Source of the DNA: Corella eumyota
Lineage: Eukaryota > Chordata > Ascidiacea > Phlebobranchia > Corellidae
NCBI GenBank assembly: GCA_963082875.1
Contig: OY720099.1
Coordinates: 16,535,066-16,599,065, forward strand
Direction: 5' to 3'
DNA length: 64,000 bases
A program made the translations under genes and the position numbers. Under the pieces are notes generated by a model. The model did no database searches, was not told the origin of the DNA, and saw nothing but the letters and a program-made list of their open reading frames with translations. Positions within the stretch are counted from its first letter, which is position 1. Every line of letters starts with the position of its first letter. This document shows, piece after piece, positions 24,038 through 40,089 of the stretch.

Positions 24038-24674
24038 TTGCTAAGGGGTCGACTGAAAATGAGGGAATGGAAATTGAAGGAACGGAAAATGAAGGAACGG
24101 AAAATAAAGGAACCGGAAAATGAAGGAACGGAAAATGAAGGAACCGGAAAATGAAGGAACGGAAAATGAAGGAACCGGAAAATGAAGGAACGGAAATTGA
24201 AAGAACCGGAAAATGAAGGAACCGGAAAATGAAGGAAAGCAAAAAAGGAGAGGGCGGAATCTTAAATACTAAAACGCGGAAAAACCGTTGACTGTTTATT
24301 TAGGATTACTGTCATTTATTCGAGAACTGATAAGCAATAATGAGTTAATTTTTATTACCCCAGCATACCCAAACCCTCTTATGTAAAATTCCCGTTTATT
24401 TCTTAAATAATATTGACTTAAATACAAATAAACAGTCAACGAAATTTCCGCGTTTTATTTTTTTATAATTCCGCCTCTCCTTTTTTCACTTTCCTTCAAT
24501 TTCCGTTCATTCATTTTCCGGTTCCTTCATTTTCCGGTTCCTTTATTTTCCGTTCCTTCATTTTCCGGTTCCTTCATTTTCCGTTCCTTCATTTTCCGGT
24601 TCCTTCATTTTCCGTTCCTTCAATTTCCGTTCCTTCATTTTCCATTCCCTCAAATTCCGCGTCCCCTTGCTAAG
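24038..24674. mobile_element. Foldback element 2 with minisatellite arms and perfect 8-bp target duplication
   Basis: TTGCTAAG at 24038-24045 and 24667-24674 flanks a 621-bp element. The left arm (about 24053-24240) is an array of GGAACGGAAAATGAAGGAACC-like units. The right arm (about 24485-24655) is the same array inverted, and an AT-rich centre separates them. Ends read GGGTCG and, inverted, GGGGACG. It is inserted in a MITE, and the undisturbed site is visible in the other copy as GATGCTAGGCAGTTG. Architecture, GGG..CG termini and 8-bp duplication match the element at 1907-2825. It has no coding capacity. Confidence 0.85.
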
Positions 24675-24710
24675 CAGTTGTACACTAAAACATGTCGCAA
24701 TTTATTATTA

Positions 24711-24999
24711 TTTTTTTTTGTATATATCTTTATCCTCGATGAAAGTCGAATGCGCGACTTAAACATAAAGTAACATCAATTACTCCGACCCAGTCTCGAG
24801 TTGCCTGTGGCTGTTTGGGATATTATAGATTATAATTTCCCGATAAATATACTGCGATTACGTGCTGGCTCAGCAGGAGTTCACACCGTTTATAGCGCAT
24901 TACTCTAAGGCACTACAGCATGAGATCAGTGGGGATTGAACCCACGACCTCAAAAGTGTGATGCAGTAAGTGTTCTTACCACTACACTACGCTGCCGGT
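24711..24999 (-). repeat. tRNA-derived SINE inserted in a MITE
   Basis: Full-length copy with head GCTGCCGGT at 24991-24999 and tail complement at 24711-24719. It interrupts the MITE of 24010-25566 between the TCGCAATTTA and GCCAATTGCCATAC segments. Confidence 0.85.
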
Positions 25000-25452
25000 A
25001 CTATTTTAGAAAAAAACTAATTGCCAATTGCCATACATGTCAGAGTTTTCATTTGCAATTTTTAAACAATTAACTTTTTGTTTTAACGTTAAAATCTAAA
25101 AACTATCCATTAGAGAAGTTGCTTAAAATTTACGAAAAGTGTATAAAGTAGCACTACAGAAGTATAACACTTTTATTTTTACAAAAAGTAACCAAATTAT
25201 CAACCTCTAAGGCACATCTTTGCAACCACCAAAAAATGGTAAAATGTCAAGAAAATAAGCTTTTTAATAAAAAGATAACACTTTTTCATTAGTCTATGAT
25301 ATATATATATTTTAAATCAAACATAAAAATATGTTTCTTTCATTTTTCTATAAACAATCTGAAAGTTTACATTAAGCTTTGGCAACTCTGGGATATCGAT
25401 ATTCAATTTGCGACAGAAAATTTAAGCGAGGTCCACTGTAGCGTATATATAT

Positions 25453-25548
25453 ATTTTTTTTTGTATATATCTTTATCCTCGATGTGGGAAAGTCTAATGC
25501 GCGACTTAAACATAGAGTAACATCAGTTACTCCGACCCAGTCTTGAGT
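25453..25548 (-). repeat. tRNA-derived SINE, 5'-truncated, inserted in a MITE end
   Basis: Only the last 95 bases of the SINE are present, typical of incomplete reverse transcription. It splits the terminal repeat of the MITE, with GTATATATAT on one side and TTAGTATCGCTATG on the other. Confidence 0.8.
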
Positions 25549-25566
25549 TCAATTAGTATCGCTATG

Positions 25567-26485
25567 CATCTTTTAGTACTTTATGGTGCAAAATACGAAA
25601 TCGTGACGTCACCATTAACAGATTTCTCTTGTTTACTCTAATTTCAAAATTTTCCTACACAAAATGACTATAATAAATATCGGTTAGGTGCGCAAACAGG
25701 GTGTTAAATTCTTTTTTTGTTATTAACACATTTTTTGTCAAAATAAATTACCTAAAATATTTTTGGTTATTATTATATATATAAGATAAGTTTTAGCGAT
25801 CTCTTAATTTCTTACAATCTACCCATAAGCATAATTACAAAAAAATTGTAATGTAAAAGTTATGTACAAACTACAAAGTTTAAAAAAATGAAAACAACGC
25901 AACAAATCAAAATAACCATTTAAAAAAAACAACTCGACTAGAATTATAAAATATAGCACATTATTATAGATGTTTTTGCTGTTGGTTTGGTAATATTAAA
26001 AAAAAAAAAAAAATTATTTAAAGTTATTAAAATTTTAAACAATATTATTTTATTGCGAACAATACTCCAGTAGCATTTTATACCCTAAAAAATCATAACA
26101 TTTTGGTTATGGTACATGAACATAATTATTTTCTACAATTTGTCATATAAAAAAATCTTTGATTTAACTGGCTCTTAATAAAAAAAGGCCTCAAATTGAA
26201 CCCAGATATTTAGTTATAACTTTTTGTCTTGGTCAAATCTATTTTTTAATTGATTGTTGTTGTTATTTTTGGTGCATTTAACGATTAAAAAACAAGGCCA
26301 CTGTCGCGTAAAACATAAAAGTTGGCCTATTAAAATTAGCTTATTGTTGAAATTATTAATGAACCCTTTTTGTTTCATTTTTAGCCCAATGATTAGTAAT
26401 AGCTCAGTTCAGGCTTGAAAAAATTATTTGGTATCATTACTGTAGGTAATGTTTATTCTTTACCTTAAAATCGTATTCAATAATG
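25567..26485. other. Intergenic, 3' flank of the PWWP gene
   Basis: AT-rich, with an A15 run at about 26,000. TTTATT near 26,452 would be an AATAAA signal for the minus-strand PWWP gene. No other gene is seen. Confidence 0.4.
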
Positions 26486-27919
26486 TTATGATATTAAATT
26501 TACAGATATGTCCTTGTCACCTTTTACTGGAGCTCCTGTGTTTGTTGCACCATTTTCAAGACCAGTAAAAACCAGTTTAAATCGGTGATAAACTTGATTC
26601 GATTTATCCATTATTTTCTGACTAGATTTGTACCTTCGGATTTTTTTAATTGTAGTAACCAGGGTTTGGCATTTTTTTAAAAGGAGGGCAGTAATTGCAA
26701 CTTTATCAATTAAATCAAGAACACTCAAAGCCTTAGGTATGTCAGGATTTTCCACTGTTAGAGCAGCTTTAAGTTGTTTTTCATACAATTCCATTTGTTG
26801 TAGTGGAAGAAGTTGAGATTCTGAGCTTATTTTGACAACTTTCGAAGGTTCTTCTTGTATGGAAACTAAATCTTCCTCTTCTTCTTCTTCACTTTCCATG
26901 AATAGGGATGTCTTAACTGGTTTAACTTCCTCCGAGTTTGACATATTCTCTTCTTTGTGTTTTCTGTCTTTCTTGTGTTTCCTTTTCGATGAACTCTCTC
27001 TTGATTTTTTGCGCTCTTTATCTTTCTTTTTTTCATGTTTGTTGTGCTTATCTTTTTTTAATGATTTTTTTTTCTCTTTTGAACTTTCAACCCTTTGAAC
27101 AATTCTTTGTTCCTCCCGTTGTAATTTTTCAACTTGTTTTTCAAGTTCTTTCATTTTTTGTGCCTCTTCTTCCAATCGCCTCATCTGAAGCATTTCAATT
27201 TTATTTTTCCTTTCCTCTTCTTTTTTTTTCCAAGACGAAATTTTATCTTCTTCTTCGCTTGATGTATCACTTAGGTCATCCAAAACAAGTTCTTCAGGTT
27301 TTGGTTTAGATTTTTTAAAGCTTGGACTTTTCAATTTCTTAATTTCCAAAGTTTTCTTCTTTTTGGCAGGGGGAGCATCAGAATCTTCATTGCTGGAGGA
27401 AGAGGACCCACTTTGTTTCAAGGGCCTTTTTTTAAATGATTTTTTTGACTTTTTTGTCTGTACGACTGGAGCAAAATCTTCTTCCTCGCTTTCCCCTTCA
27501 TTGGAAGAACTTTGCTCTTCGTCATCTTCTTCCACATCACTTTCCTTTTCTTGATTTGGCTCACAACTTAAAGTTGGATTTTCTTTTGCTCTTTGCTCAT
27601 CCAGTTTTGATAGATTTCCACGGAAAAGTGCAGTTGGATCATTTTCTACCTCCCATAGACCATCATTATAATACGGCCTATTCCTTGGATGTCCATACTT
27701 TGCTTTGTACTCCTCATATGGATAAATTTCATTTGCTGCCAAAAATCCAGTCTCATGTGTCCCAAAGAAAAATATTGGGTATTTTCTTGAAGCAGGTTTA
27801 GTGACACCTTCAGGAAGATCGTCAATTCTCGCTGGCCAATGAGGATATCCTTTCATTTTAGCAAATATCAAATCACCAGGATTGTACTGCAAAGCTGCTT
27901 TAGATGATTTTTTAGGCAT
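26486..27919 (-). CDS. PSIP1/HDGFL2: LEDGF/HDGFL2-like chromatin reader: PWWP + integrase-binding domain, intronless
   Basis: A single uninterrupted frame of 477 residues. Residues about 9-100 are a PWWP domain of HDGF type ([20 protein letters not shown], then [19 protein letters not shown]), which in relatives binds nucleosomes with methylated H3K36. The middle is charged, with acidic Ser/Glu tracts, Lys-rich nuclear-localisation-like stretches and a coiled coil at about 225-285. Residues about 375-450 match the integrase-binding domain of LEDGF ([20 protein letters not shown], then [20 protein letters not shown]). That domain tethers partners such as MLL-menin and JPO2 in vertebrates. Positions equivalent to human D366 and F406 appear to be Glu and Tyr. 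PWWP plus this C-terminal domain excludes plain HDGF; the protein represents the invertebrate counterpart of PSIP1 and HDGFL2. Absence of introns contrasts with the multi-exon vertebrate genes. The start ATG is directly before the PWWP domain. Confidence 0.92.
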   Translation of the reverse strand: MPKKSSKAALQYNPGDLIFAKMKGYPHWPARIDDLPEGVTKPASRKYPIFFFGTHETGFLAANEIYPYEEYKAKYGHPRNRPYYNDGLWEVENDPTALFRGNLSKLDEQRAKENPTLSCEPNQEKESDVEEDDEEQSSSNEGESEEEDFAPVVQTKKSKKSFKKRPLKQSGSSSSSNEDSDAPPAKKKKTLEIKKLKSPSFKKSKPKPEELVLDDLSDTSSEEEDKISSWKKKEEERKNKIEMLQMRRLEEEAQKMKELEKQVEKLQREEQRIVQRVESSKEKKKSLKKDKHNKHEKKKDKERKKSRESSSKRKHKKDRKHKEENMSNSEEVKPVKTSLFMESEEEEEEDLVSIQEEPSKVVKISSESQLLPLQQMELYEKQLKAALTVENPDIPKALSVLDLIDKVAITALLLKKCQTLVTTIKKIRRYKSSQKIMDKSNQVYHRFKLVFTGLENGATNTGAPVKGDKDISVNLIS

Positions 27920-30165
27920 ATTTTCTTATTTTTAAAGATGACCTTTACAAAAAATTAAATAATAATTTTTTAATTATTAGTGGTGTGTTTGCAAAAATGA
28001 ATGAGCTTTGTAGATGTTTAAAATGAAATCGGCAGTAAATTAAACATTTTTTTAATAAATAATGTGCTAAAATATTTTGCCTTTCTTACTCCTAGAAATT
28101 TTTTTAATTTTACATTCTAAAAAAGTAAGTTAAAAAGCATGCAGTTTTCAGCAACTAAATGCAAAATTAAAAATCAGATTTTGCGAAATTGTGTTGATTT
28201 TTTCAAAAAAATTTAAAGAAAATTAGTCAATATATTTATCTTTTTTTTTTTAATTCGGCCTGCGAAAAAATGCAAGAGTCAGCGACAAGATTACAGTGTA
28301 TACTGTCATCGTAAAACCTTATTTTTACCAATATTTAAAATAAAAATTTGCAAAAAGTCGGTTTCAAATGAGGTCAATAAAACATAAAAAACAAAAACCC
28401 CAATTTCCCATTTTTTATGATATACCTTAATGGAAAAAAATCCGCTTGACTTTAAAGGTTTTTTTAATATTTTAGTATATGTATATATATAAATTTGTAT
28501 AAATTATCATGGGCAATTATCTTATAAAATTATTGGTTTTAGTATGTAAAACTAAAAAATTGACAAGGGAAAAAAAAACAGCCTTATTTTACATATTATT
28601 CATTAAAAAAATTTAAGATTTACTGCATATTTTATTTCAAATATATACTGATCAGAAAACTGTCTTTAAATATGCAAAAACCAAAGTTTCAAGTTAATTA
28701 ACAATTAAAATGCAAACCCTGATGTTCTAAAAAAAAATCATATTTTTGCAGATAACACTACGTTCAAAAATATATTAAATTATGCTGTATTTGCCTGAAA
28801 ATTGTTTTAAATAAAGGCATTTTGTGCAAAATATAACCAATCTACAACTCACTACCATATTGTTGACTTTCAGACTTTGAAATTATTTATTCCTTAGTTA
28901 TACAGTGAAAATTAAAATTTAACACAGTAACTAAATAACAATATGATTTTGCACATTTTGACATTATTTCTAAAAAAATCTATGCTTATTTTGTTTCCAA
29001 GAAAAACGTTTTAAGCAAAATTTTATGCCAAGGTGTATACAGACAGACGAACCACGGCCAAAGTAACTGACATTCTGTCTTACTGTCAAACTATATTTGT
29101 TTTTTAGGGTTTAGCAGAAGTTACTACCTAACTACCCACTTACTGACTATTTACAGACAAAAAGATTCACCAGCTGACCAGCAGATCAGATGAGAATATT
29201 GCAAATGCAAAACATCGGGATTTTGCAATCTAAGAAATTGCCACAAAATAAGACTTAGCAATTTGTTAGGTTAACTTTAGAATATAAACTTGCCTAACAT
29301 ATATCCTTTAAAGTTTCTAAGCCTAAATAAATATCAACAGATCATGTTCATCTATACCATCGCAAAATCGTGTCAAAATACCTAAACTGCTAAAGTGGCG
29401 CCATTTTGCTTAGATTAGCGCCCCCATCTGCTCGTTAAGGTTAAAAACATAAACATATTATAAATTGATTTATATGGATTAAATGCCAATCCGTAGCCTA
29501 TTATTAAGTTATTTACCCTTTACTGTTCTTTAAAACATTTATTTTAATTTAGTAGATATGTTACTAATATTACCAATATTAAATGTATTATTTGCTTTTT
29601 TTGTAACACCTCTATAACCTTGGAATATTATCTCGCGCATACCTTATGCTATTCCTGCGGGCACAAACAACGGGTATAATCATAAAATGTATATTTGATC
29701 ATTGCTTCGGATGATTTAATCTAAAAAAGGGAAAAAATGTAGCTTCAAGTGTTTTAAAATAGCAATGTTGACAGAAGACAAGAGTTATCACTGACAGACT
29801 TGTAGTAAATACAAAGTAAAATGTTAATAGGCTGAAAAAAGGCAGAAAGACTTAAATCTTAAGTCGATTTCTAATTATCCGCCTATTCCGTGTATATGTC
29901 TGTGTGTGCACGTTACTGTCTGACTGTGTTAAACCGTTAAGTCTGTTTAAGCAATTGCTTCTGGCGGTATGTTTTTAAATTATCTGGATGCGAGTGTCCT
30001 GAGTGTAGACGATAATTTTTTTGACAAGCAGACAAGACCAGACAAATTTAGACAAAAGTACAGTCTGACAATGCATAAGTTAAACCTAGACATTGGCAGG
30101 GCAATTCGTAATGCATAGCAGTGAACATCACAACATAAAGTCATTATTTTACTAATTGGTCCCGA
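27920..30165. other. Intergenic space between divergent genes
   Basis: AT-rich region between the 5' ends of the PWWP gene (minus) and the KLF gene (plus). It presumably contains both promoters. No ORF, SINE or inverted repeat is supported here. Confidence 0.4.
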
Positions 30166-30262
30166 AATATTTTGTATTTATTTTTATTCTTGATGTGGGA
30201 AGGTCGACCTAAATATAAAGTAACATCAGTTACTCCGACCCAGTCTTGAATTGCCTATAACG
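30166..30262 (-). repeat. tRNA-derived SINE, 5'-truncated
   Basis: The last ~95 bases of the SINE only (TTTATTTTTATTCTTGATGT ... AGTTACTCCGACCCAGTCTT). It lies about 130 bases upstream of the KLF start codon. Confidence 0.8.
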
Positions 30263-30393
30263 ATTGACAGCGTAGTATAGGGTGTGTTGTTAAATAATAT
30301 ATTTTTGCTTTCTACTTTCAGACTTCGGTAAATTCAATGAGTTTTGTATCACAAAATGTTTAGTAAAAGTTTTTAACCCAAAGTTTTGTAAGA

Positions 30394-35022
<4,629 letters not shown>

Positions 35023-36382
35023 CGAAAGTAACTTTTGAAGATTTTAATTTTTTTATAAATTTACTTAATTTTAATAAATTAAATTCATTTTATCTTTTAT
35101 AAAAAAAATTAAGATATTAAATTTAATTCCGATGAAAATTAAATTTAATAGAAAAACATTTTGTATATTGCTTTGTTGTTAGTTTTGCAGCATTTTAACA
35201 CCTAGTATTTATTGAGTATAAAGTTTTTATTTTTTTGTCGCACTTGTTAAAATTTTTCTGTCATTTTTTGAATTATAGTTTGCCATACAACTGTAGTGTA
35301 AGTTTTCTTTAAATTTATTATTATTTTAGTCAGAATAATGTTCCATTGTTTATTATTTGTAAATAAGTTTTGTAGTATTATGGTATTTAAATTTTTATTT
35401 TATTTCGTTTAATTAATGTTCCAATTTTTTAATAAAATTGGTATAAATCAGTTTTTTAAAAGAGGTCGGCTGTTTTTATAATAAAACTAATTTTAATGCG
35501 ATATATTATAAATAAATTATTATTTTTCTTAACATGTAAGTTATTGTAATTTATAATTTCTTTTTTTAGCGCAAATAAAACTTTATAATCCTGTAAAAAG
35601 TTTCCGTTTTATGTCAACTATACTATAAAACGAGTAATTATTTTTTGCGTGTACTTATGGTTTAAAATTCAATGAAATATTTGTGGTTGAATTACTTAAA
35701 ATAAAACGACGATAAGTTTTTCAATACACGTCAATTTTTAGCTTAGGGCGTTTAGACTTTGGGTTATCAAAAGTGGGCGTGTATTGAACGATTGAATTCT
35801 TTGAAAAAAGAGCGCAACAAATATAAACAATGAAATGTTTGTAGTAAAGTTATGTTGTGAAACACAATACCCAGGTTGTAAATCTATAAATACGATTTTA
35901 AACCCAGACAACAAGAGAAAAATCGTGACTTTAATTATATTAAAATGCAATGTAATCATATCCAGACAAATATTTTGTCTCCCGCAAAGACGTGGTGTGA
36001 TTTTATCTTCGAATTGGCCTACGTCATCAATCTACTGTTATACGTCATTAACACCTGGACAGAGGTCATTCATCGATGACTTGAGTTGTATGTAATAAAA
36101 GACGGTCCTAAGCCAGTTTAATATTAAGTTTAACAAATAAAAAGAAATCAATCTTGTATATTAAAACATGTCAGAAGTATTAATGTTTAAATAAAGATTT
36201 TAAATTTTTTCTAAATTTAGGTATTACTAATTACAGAACTTTAATTCTATAAATTATTTTTTTAATATAATTTTATAAACAAAATATATTTTAAATAATA
36301 TAATAAATTAAACAAAGATTTATGTGTTACCACCTAAAAACACTGTTTTACCGAAAAAGACATTTTCTAGTAACCCTTTGAC
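35023..36382. other. 3' flank of KLF gene
   Basis: AT-rich, with several AATAAA candidates (about 35,430 and 35,570). An 86-codon frame at 35835-36095 has no recognisable feature. No gene is called. Confidence 0.4.
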
Positions 36383-36675
36383 ATTTTTTTTGAATATATC
36401 TTTATCCTCGATGTGGGAAAGTCGAATAGCGACTTAAACATAGAGTAACATAAGTTACTCCGACCCAGTCTCGAGTTGCCTGTGGCAGTTTGGGATATTA
36501 TAGAGACTATAATTGCCCGGTAATTATGCTGCTGATTAAGTGCTGGCTCAGCAGGAGTTCACACCGTTTATAGCGCCTTACTCAAGGACGCTACAGCAGG
36601 AGATCCGTGGGGATTGAACCCACGACCTCATGGTGGTGTAGCAAGTGTTCTTACCACTACACTACGCTGCCGGTT
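36383..36675 (-). repeat. tRNA-derived SINE, full length
   Basis: Tail complement at 36387-36395, complete body, B-box complement GGGGATTGAACCC and head CGCTGCCGGTT at the right end. Confidence 0.9.
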
Positions 36676-37982
36676 AAATTAAGGAAATACTTAATAAAAA
36701 AAATACACCTAGCTAATATTGGTGGGTTGTTTAATATTTTTGTGCGTTGTATGTGATATACGTTGTGAAAGGCCATTCTGGGACGTTCTTTCTTTAGGTA
36801 GGTTTATTTCGGTTAGTCCCTTTATCACATGCAATTTATCGTGACCAGTTCGTGCTTTCCTACTAGAGCCATACTGGGTTATATTAAATGTAATTATTAT
36901 TTTCTTTAAGTTATTTTTTACACTGTAACTACCATCGACAGTGATTGCTTTACTATTGTAAATCAAATGTGTCGTAACTTTCTTTTTTTTTCGTACAATT
37001 TTATTTTGTTATTTCGTCACTCCTTTGTTTTAAATCATTAAATTGATTTTGTCATTTTTTCCCGTCGCATTGTTGTAATATTAATTGTATATCGTATTTA
37101 TTATTTACTTTTATCAATGCGCGCAAAACCAAAATAAAAAAAAAAATAAAAAAAACATATTTATTTGAACTGTACCGAGTTTTAGAGTGGATTTATTTGA
37201 TAAAAAATATGGTTATAAGCATTTGATCATTTTAAAATATAACTTCTTCTTAATTCAGAGTATTAAATATTTAAATAAATCAAACATATAGTTTTGTTTT
37301 TAATACAAAACGGGGCTGCCTTTTTGTAATTGGACTAAAATTAAACAAAAAAATGAATTTAAATGTTTGCAAGGATGTATCTTTAATTTTTACCAATTAA
37401 TTAGGAATTTAATTGTAAAAAAAAACAGAAAAAGTTGAAATTTTAACACATTTTTTTTTTATTGTTATTAAATAAACATTCGACAAAAATTTGTATTTTT
37501 AAAATTCAACTTAAATTTTTTAGATCAAATTTTAAATGCCTTAAATTAATCTTTGATTTTTAAAAATAAATATGCATTTAAATGTCATAAACAAACAAAA
37601 ATAATTTTTTAAATGTGTTTTTAAATTCCTAATATAATTTTTAAACCTCGACTTCTTATAGCGTCACCGGCTGGTAAGCAAATTAGATAGCTATATACGT
37701 TGCAATGCAGTTGTAGGTTCTTAGTGTCGTATTACCTTTCTATAAATTTAACTATGGGAAAGGCTTATAAGCTCAAAAAAATTATGCATATGTCACTGGT
37801 GTTTGTATATACAAACTATGATAAAACGGGCCAGCGTATTTGTTGATTTTTATGAAGTATTGCAACTTGTAGTTCCTCTTTATTGAGACAAACTAAATTA
37901 AATTTAAGGTATTTAATAATACAAAGTATTCGTGTAAATTTGTGTTTACATTTTAAAATTTCTTTTCAACATAAACTCCCTT
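36676..37982. other. Gene-free AT-rich stretch with a dispersed repeat
   Basis: Contains GATTTATTTGATAAAAAATA (about 37190) followed by GGTT..TTTGATCATTTT. The same block recurs at 51869 and 55811, so it marks an AT-rich interspersed repeat of unknown type. No coding sequence is seen. Confidence 0.4.
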
Positions 37983-38112
37983 TTTTTAAAATATATCTTT
38001 GTCCTTGATCTGGGACGCTCAATTTCACGACCTCAACATAGAGTAACAATTGTTACCCCGAGCCAAGTCTCGAGTACCGTTTATAACCCTACTCAAGGGC
38101 GCGTACAACTCG
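37983..38112 (-). repeat. Old, internally deleted SINE copy
   Basis: Recognisable only in parts: ATATCTTTGTCCTTGATCTG, AACATAGAGTAACAATTGTT, then CTCGAGTACCGTTTATA and ACTCAAGGGCGCGTACA. It is more diverged than the other copies and therefore probably older. Confidence 0.65.
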
Positions 38113-38447
38113 GTGACGTCATAGGGAGTTTTGAGTCAAAGTTTAAAGCATCCAATTAAACTTAACATAAACGCAAAAATATTTTAAATTATATTTTTAA
38201 ACCCAACACAGTTTTAATAAACATATTAGCTTGCCGTAACTTAGATATTACCTTTAAATGACAGTAGCCCGGATACCATTATAAATGAAATAAGAATTTT
38301 GTAGCCATGGAGATTAACACGCCAGACTGACTTTTGACGCCATTTTTAATTTACGCTTTTCTAGGTTTTACATTTTTTGGTCTTTCCTAGTTAGTAAAGT
38401 TTGGTATGATTTATAATAAAACCGAAACTGTATATTTTGTTAAATTT

Positions 38448-39080
38448 ACAGGACCACACAGGCCATAAAAGACAATGCATTTACCACACAGAAAAAAATA
38501 AAATACGGAAATTGCATAGACTGTTTTTTTGTATTTAGATACGGGTAGTACTAAAATACGGGATGCGGGAAATAATAAAGCCGTGTGTAAACGTTAACGA
38601 AAAGACGCTGAAAGCGGATAAAAACGGAGTTTTTATACCCTTGCCTAATCTTCCCTTGCACTTTATAGTCGATTTAGCATCATTCCTAGGCCTTTAAAGT
38701 CAATCCCGCATCATTCCTCAGACCCTGAGGTAAATACTGCATTTATCCCGCAGTAAAGTACAAAAATGTCGTTCCGTCCCGCATTCCGCGAATTTTTATT
38801 AACGCTTACATACGATCCATCCCGCATCCTGTACTTTAATATTGTCCCAACTAACGGACTTAGGGCATTTACCAGAAGAGGGTTAAGGCTGGGGACTGAC
38901 TAAATAAAAAGTGTACGAGTGTCTGAAAGTCGGTATTTGCTTTTTTTTAATTAAATGACATAACCCCTGAACAAACAGTCAACACACGTCCTCGGTAACC
39001 CAGTGTGGTAAATAGTCACTTTCTGTGTGGTGCCGGGCAGTCCTATGTGGTCCTGTGCGACCTTATGTGGTCCTGTGTGG
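38448..39080. mobile_element. Inverted-repeat (MITE-like) element
   Basis: The left side has ACAGGACCACACAGGCC and TTACCACACAG. The right side has their inverses, CTGTGTGGTG, TATGTGGTCCTGTG and a second TATGTGGTCCTGTG. Inner parts also pair: ACGGGATGCGGGAAATAATA on the left with the CCCGCATTCCGCG and CATCCCGCATCCTGTACTTT area on the right. No coding sequence. Exact ends and target duplication are not resolved. Confidence 0.45.
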
Positions 39081-39560
39081 TAATTAGTAAGACCTGTTTA
39101 AATTGCCTGACAATCAGAAGAAATTATTAATCGTAGGTTTGTGGGTATAATTTTTTTTGTAGTTTTTATTATAGAAATTTAGCAAAACATTGATTTTTTT
39201 GGTTTTTAGAATAATTTAAGCAGATAAACAATAAGTCAATAATTAATCAAGGTGAGTGCAAGAATGCCAGACACCTTAGCCTGTAAATTTTTTTAAAACA
39301 GCAGAAATGGAGGTCATCACAACTTTCTTTGAGTAGTAAAAGACTTTATTGTAAAAAAAATTTATATCACAATTAATTTAGGTAAAAATCAATGATATTA
39401 ACAATAACTTTCTTATAATATTTGAATATTTTGTTTTAAATAACAACATTTTTTTGCAAAATCTGATAAATCAAAAACACACATTGCTTTTATCACTTTA
39501 TACCGTGCTACTTTTCATCACTTTAAACCTTGCTAATAAATCATTTTTGGCTTATTTAAC

Positions 39561-39829
39561 CGGCAGTGTGGTAAGAACACTTGCTACACCACCATCGTAG
39601 GTTCAATCCCCACTGCTCTCTTGCCAAAGCGGCCTTGAGTAAGGAGGTATAAAACGGTATATACTCCTGCTGAGCTAGCTTAATCAGCAGTATAATTACC
39701 AGGCAATTATAGTCTCTATAATATTTCAAACTGCCACAGGCAACTTGAGACTGGGTCGGGCTAACAAATGATAGTCTTTGTTTAGGTCGCGCATTCGACC
39801 TTCGAAGATAAGGATATATGCAAAAAAAA
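39561..39829 (+). repeat. tRNA-derived SINE
   Basis: Head CCGGCAGTGTGGTAAGAACA (A-box shortened), B-box GGTTCAATCCCC, body, and GATATATGCAAAAAAAA tail. It lies about 260 bases upstream of the CFAP69 start. Confidence 0.85.
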
Positions 39830-40089
39830 CGCATTAATCTAAAACGCTACCATGGGATTTATTATCATGGGTTTGCTAGTTATTTATTTATAAGAAAATT
39901 CTGCAGCGATTAAAATGTGAACTCACTCTCTTTTAAAAAAAAATCCCCTGGGTTGAGTTACCTGCAGGTCAAAGTGACCTAGCAAATTTATCAACCTAAG
40001 TTAGAATTTTTATAACAATATTAAATGTTATGTTAAGAATTATTTGTCCTTTATTTTTCTAGTAGATAGATTTAAACAAAAAATTTCTA

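Larger units (their letters stand above)
24010..25566. mobile_element. MITE family A, second copy, split by three insertions
   Basis: Left end CATAGAGATATATACACTAG at 24010; right end TTAGTATCGCTATG closing at 25566. Once the inserted foldback element (24046-24666) and SINEs (24711-24999 and 25453-25548) are removed, the remaining sequence aligns along its length with the reverse complement of the intact copy at 50833-51357, including TTTTTAATAAAAAGATAACA and the CTTTGGCAACTCTGG subterminal motif. No clear target duplication remains at the outer ends. Confidence 0.8.

Noticed and set aside
24009-24242. Minus-strand frame of SVPSFS-type repeats
   Set aside because: It is the left arm of foldback element 2 read through; same artefact as above.
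26628-27801. Plus-strand frames opposite the PWWP gene
   Set aside because: Low-complexity antisense shadows (Ser/Phe/Leu-rich) of the Lys/Glu-rich coding strand.
35835-36095. 86-codon frame followed by AATAAA
   Set aside because: No recognisable domain and no upstream exon; may be part of an untranslated region, but unsupported.
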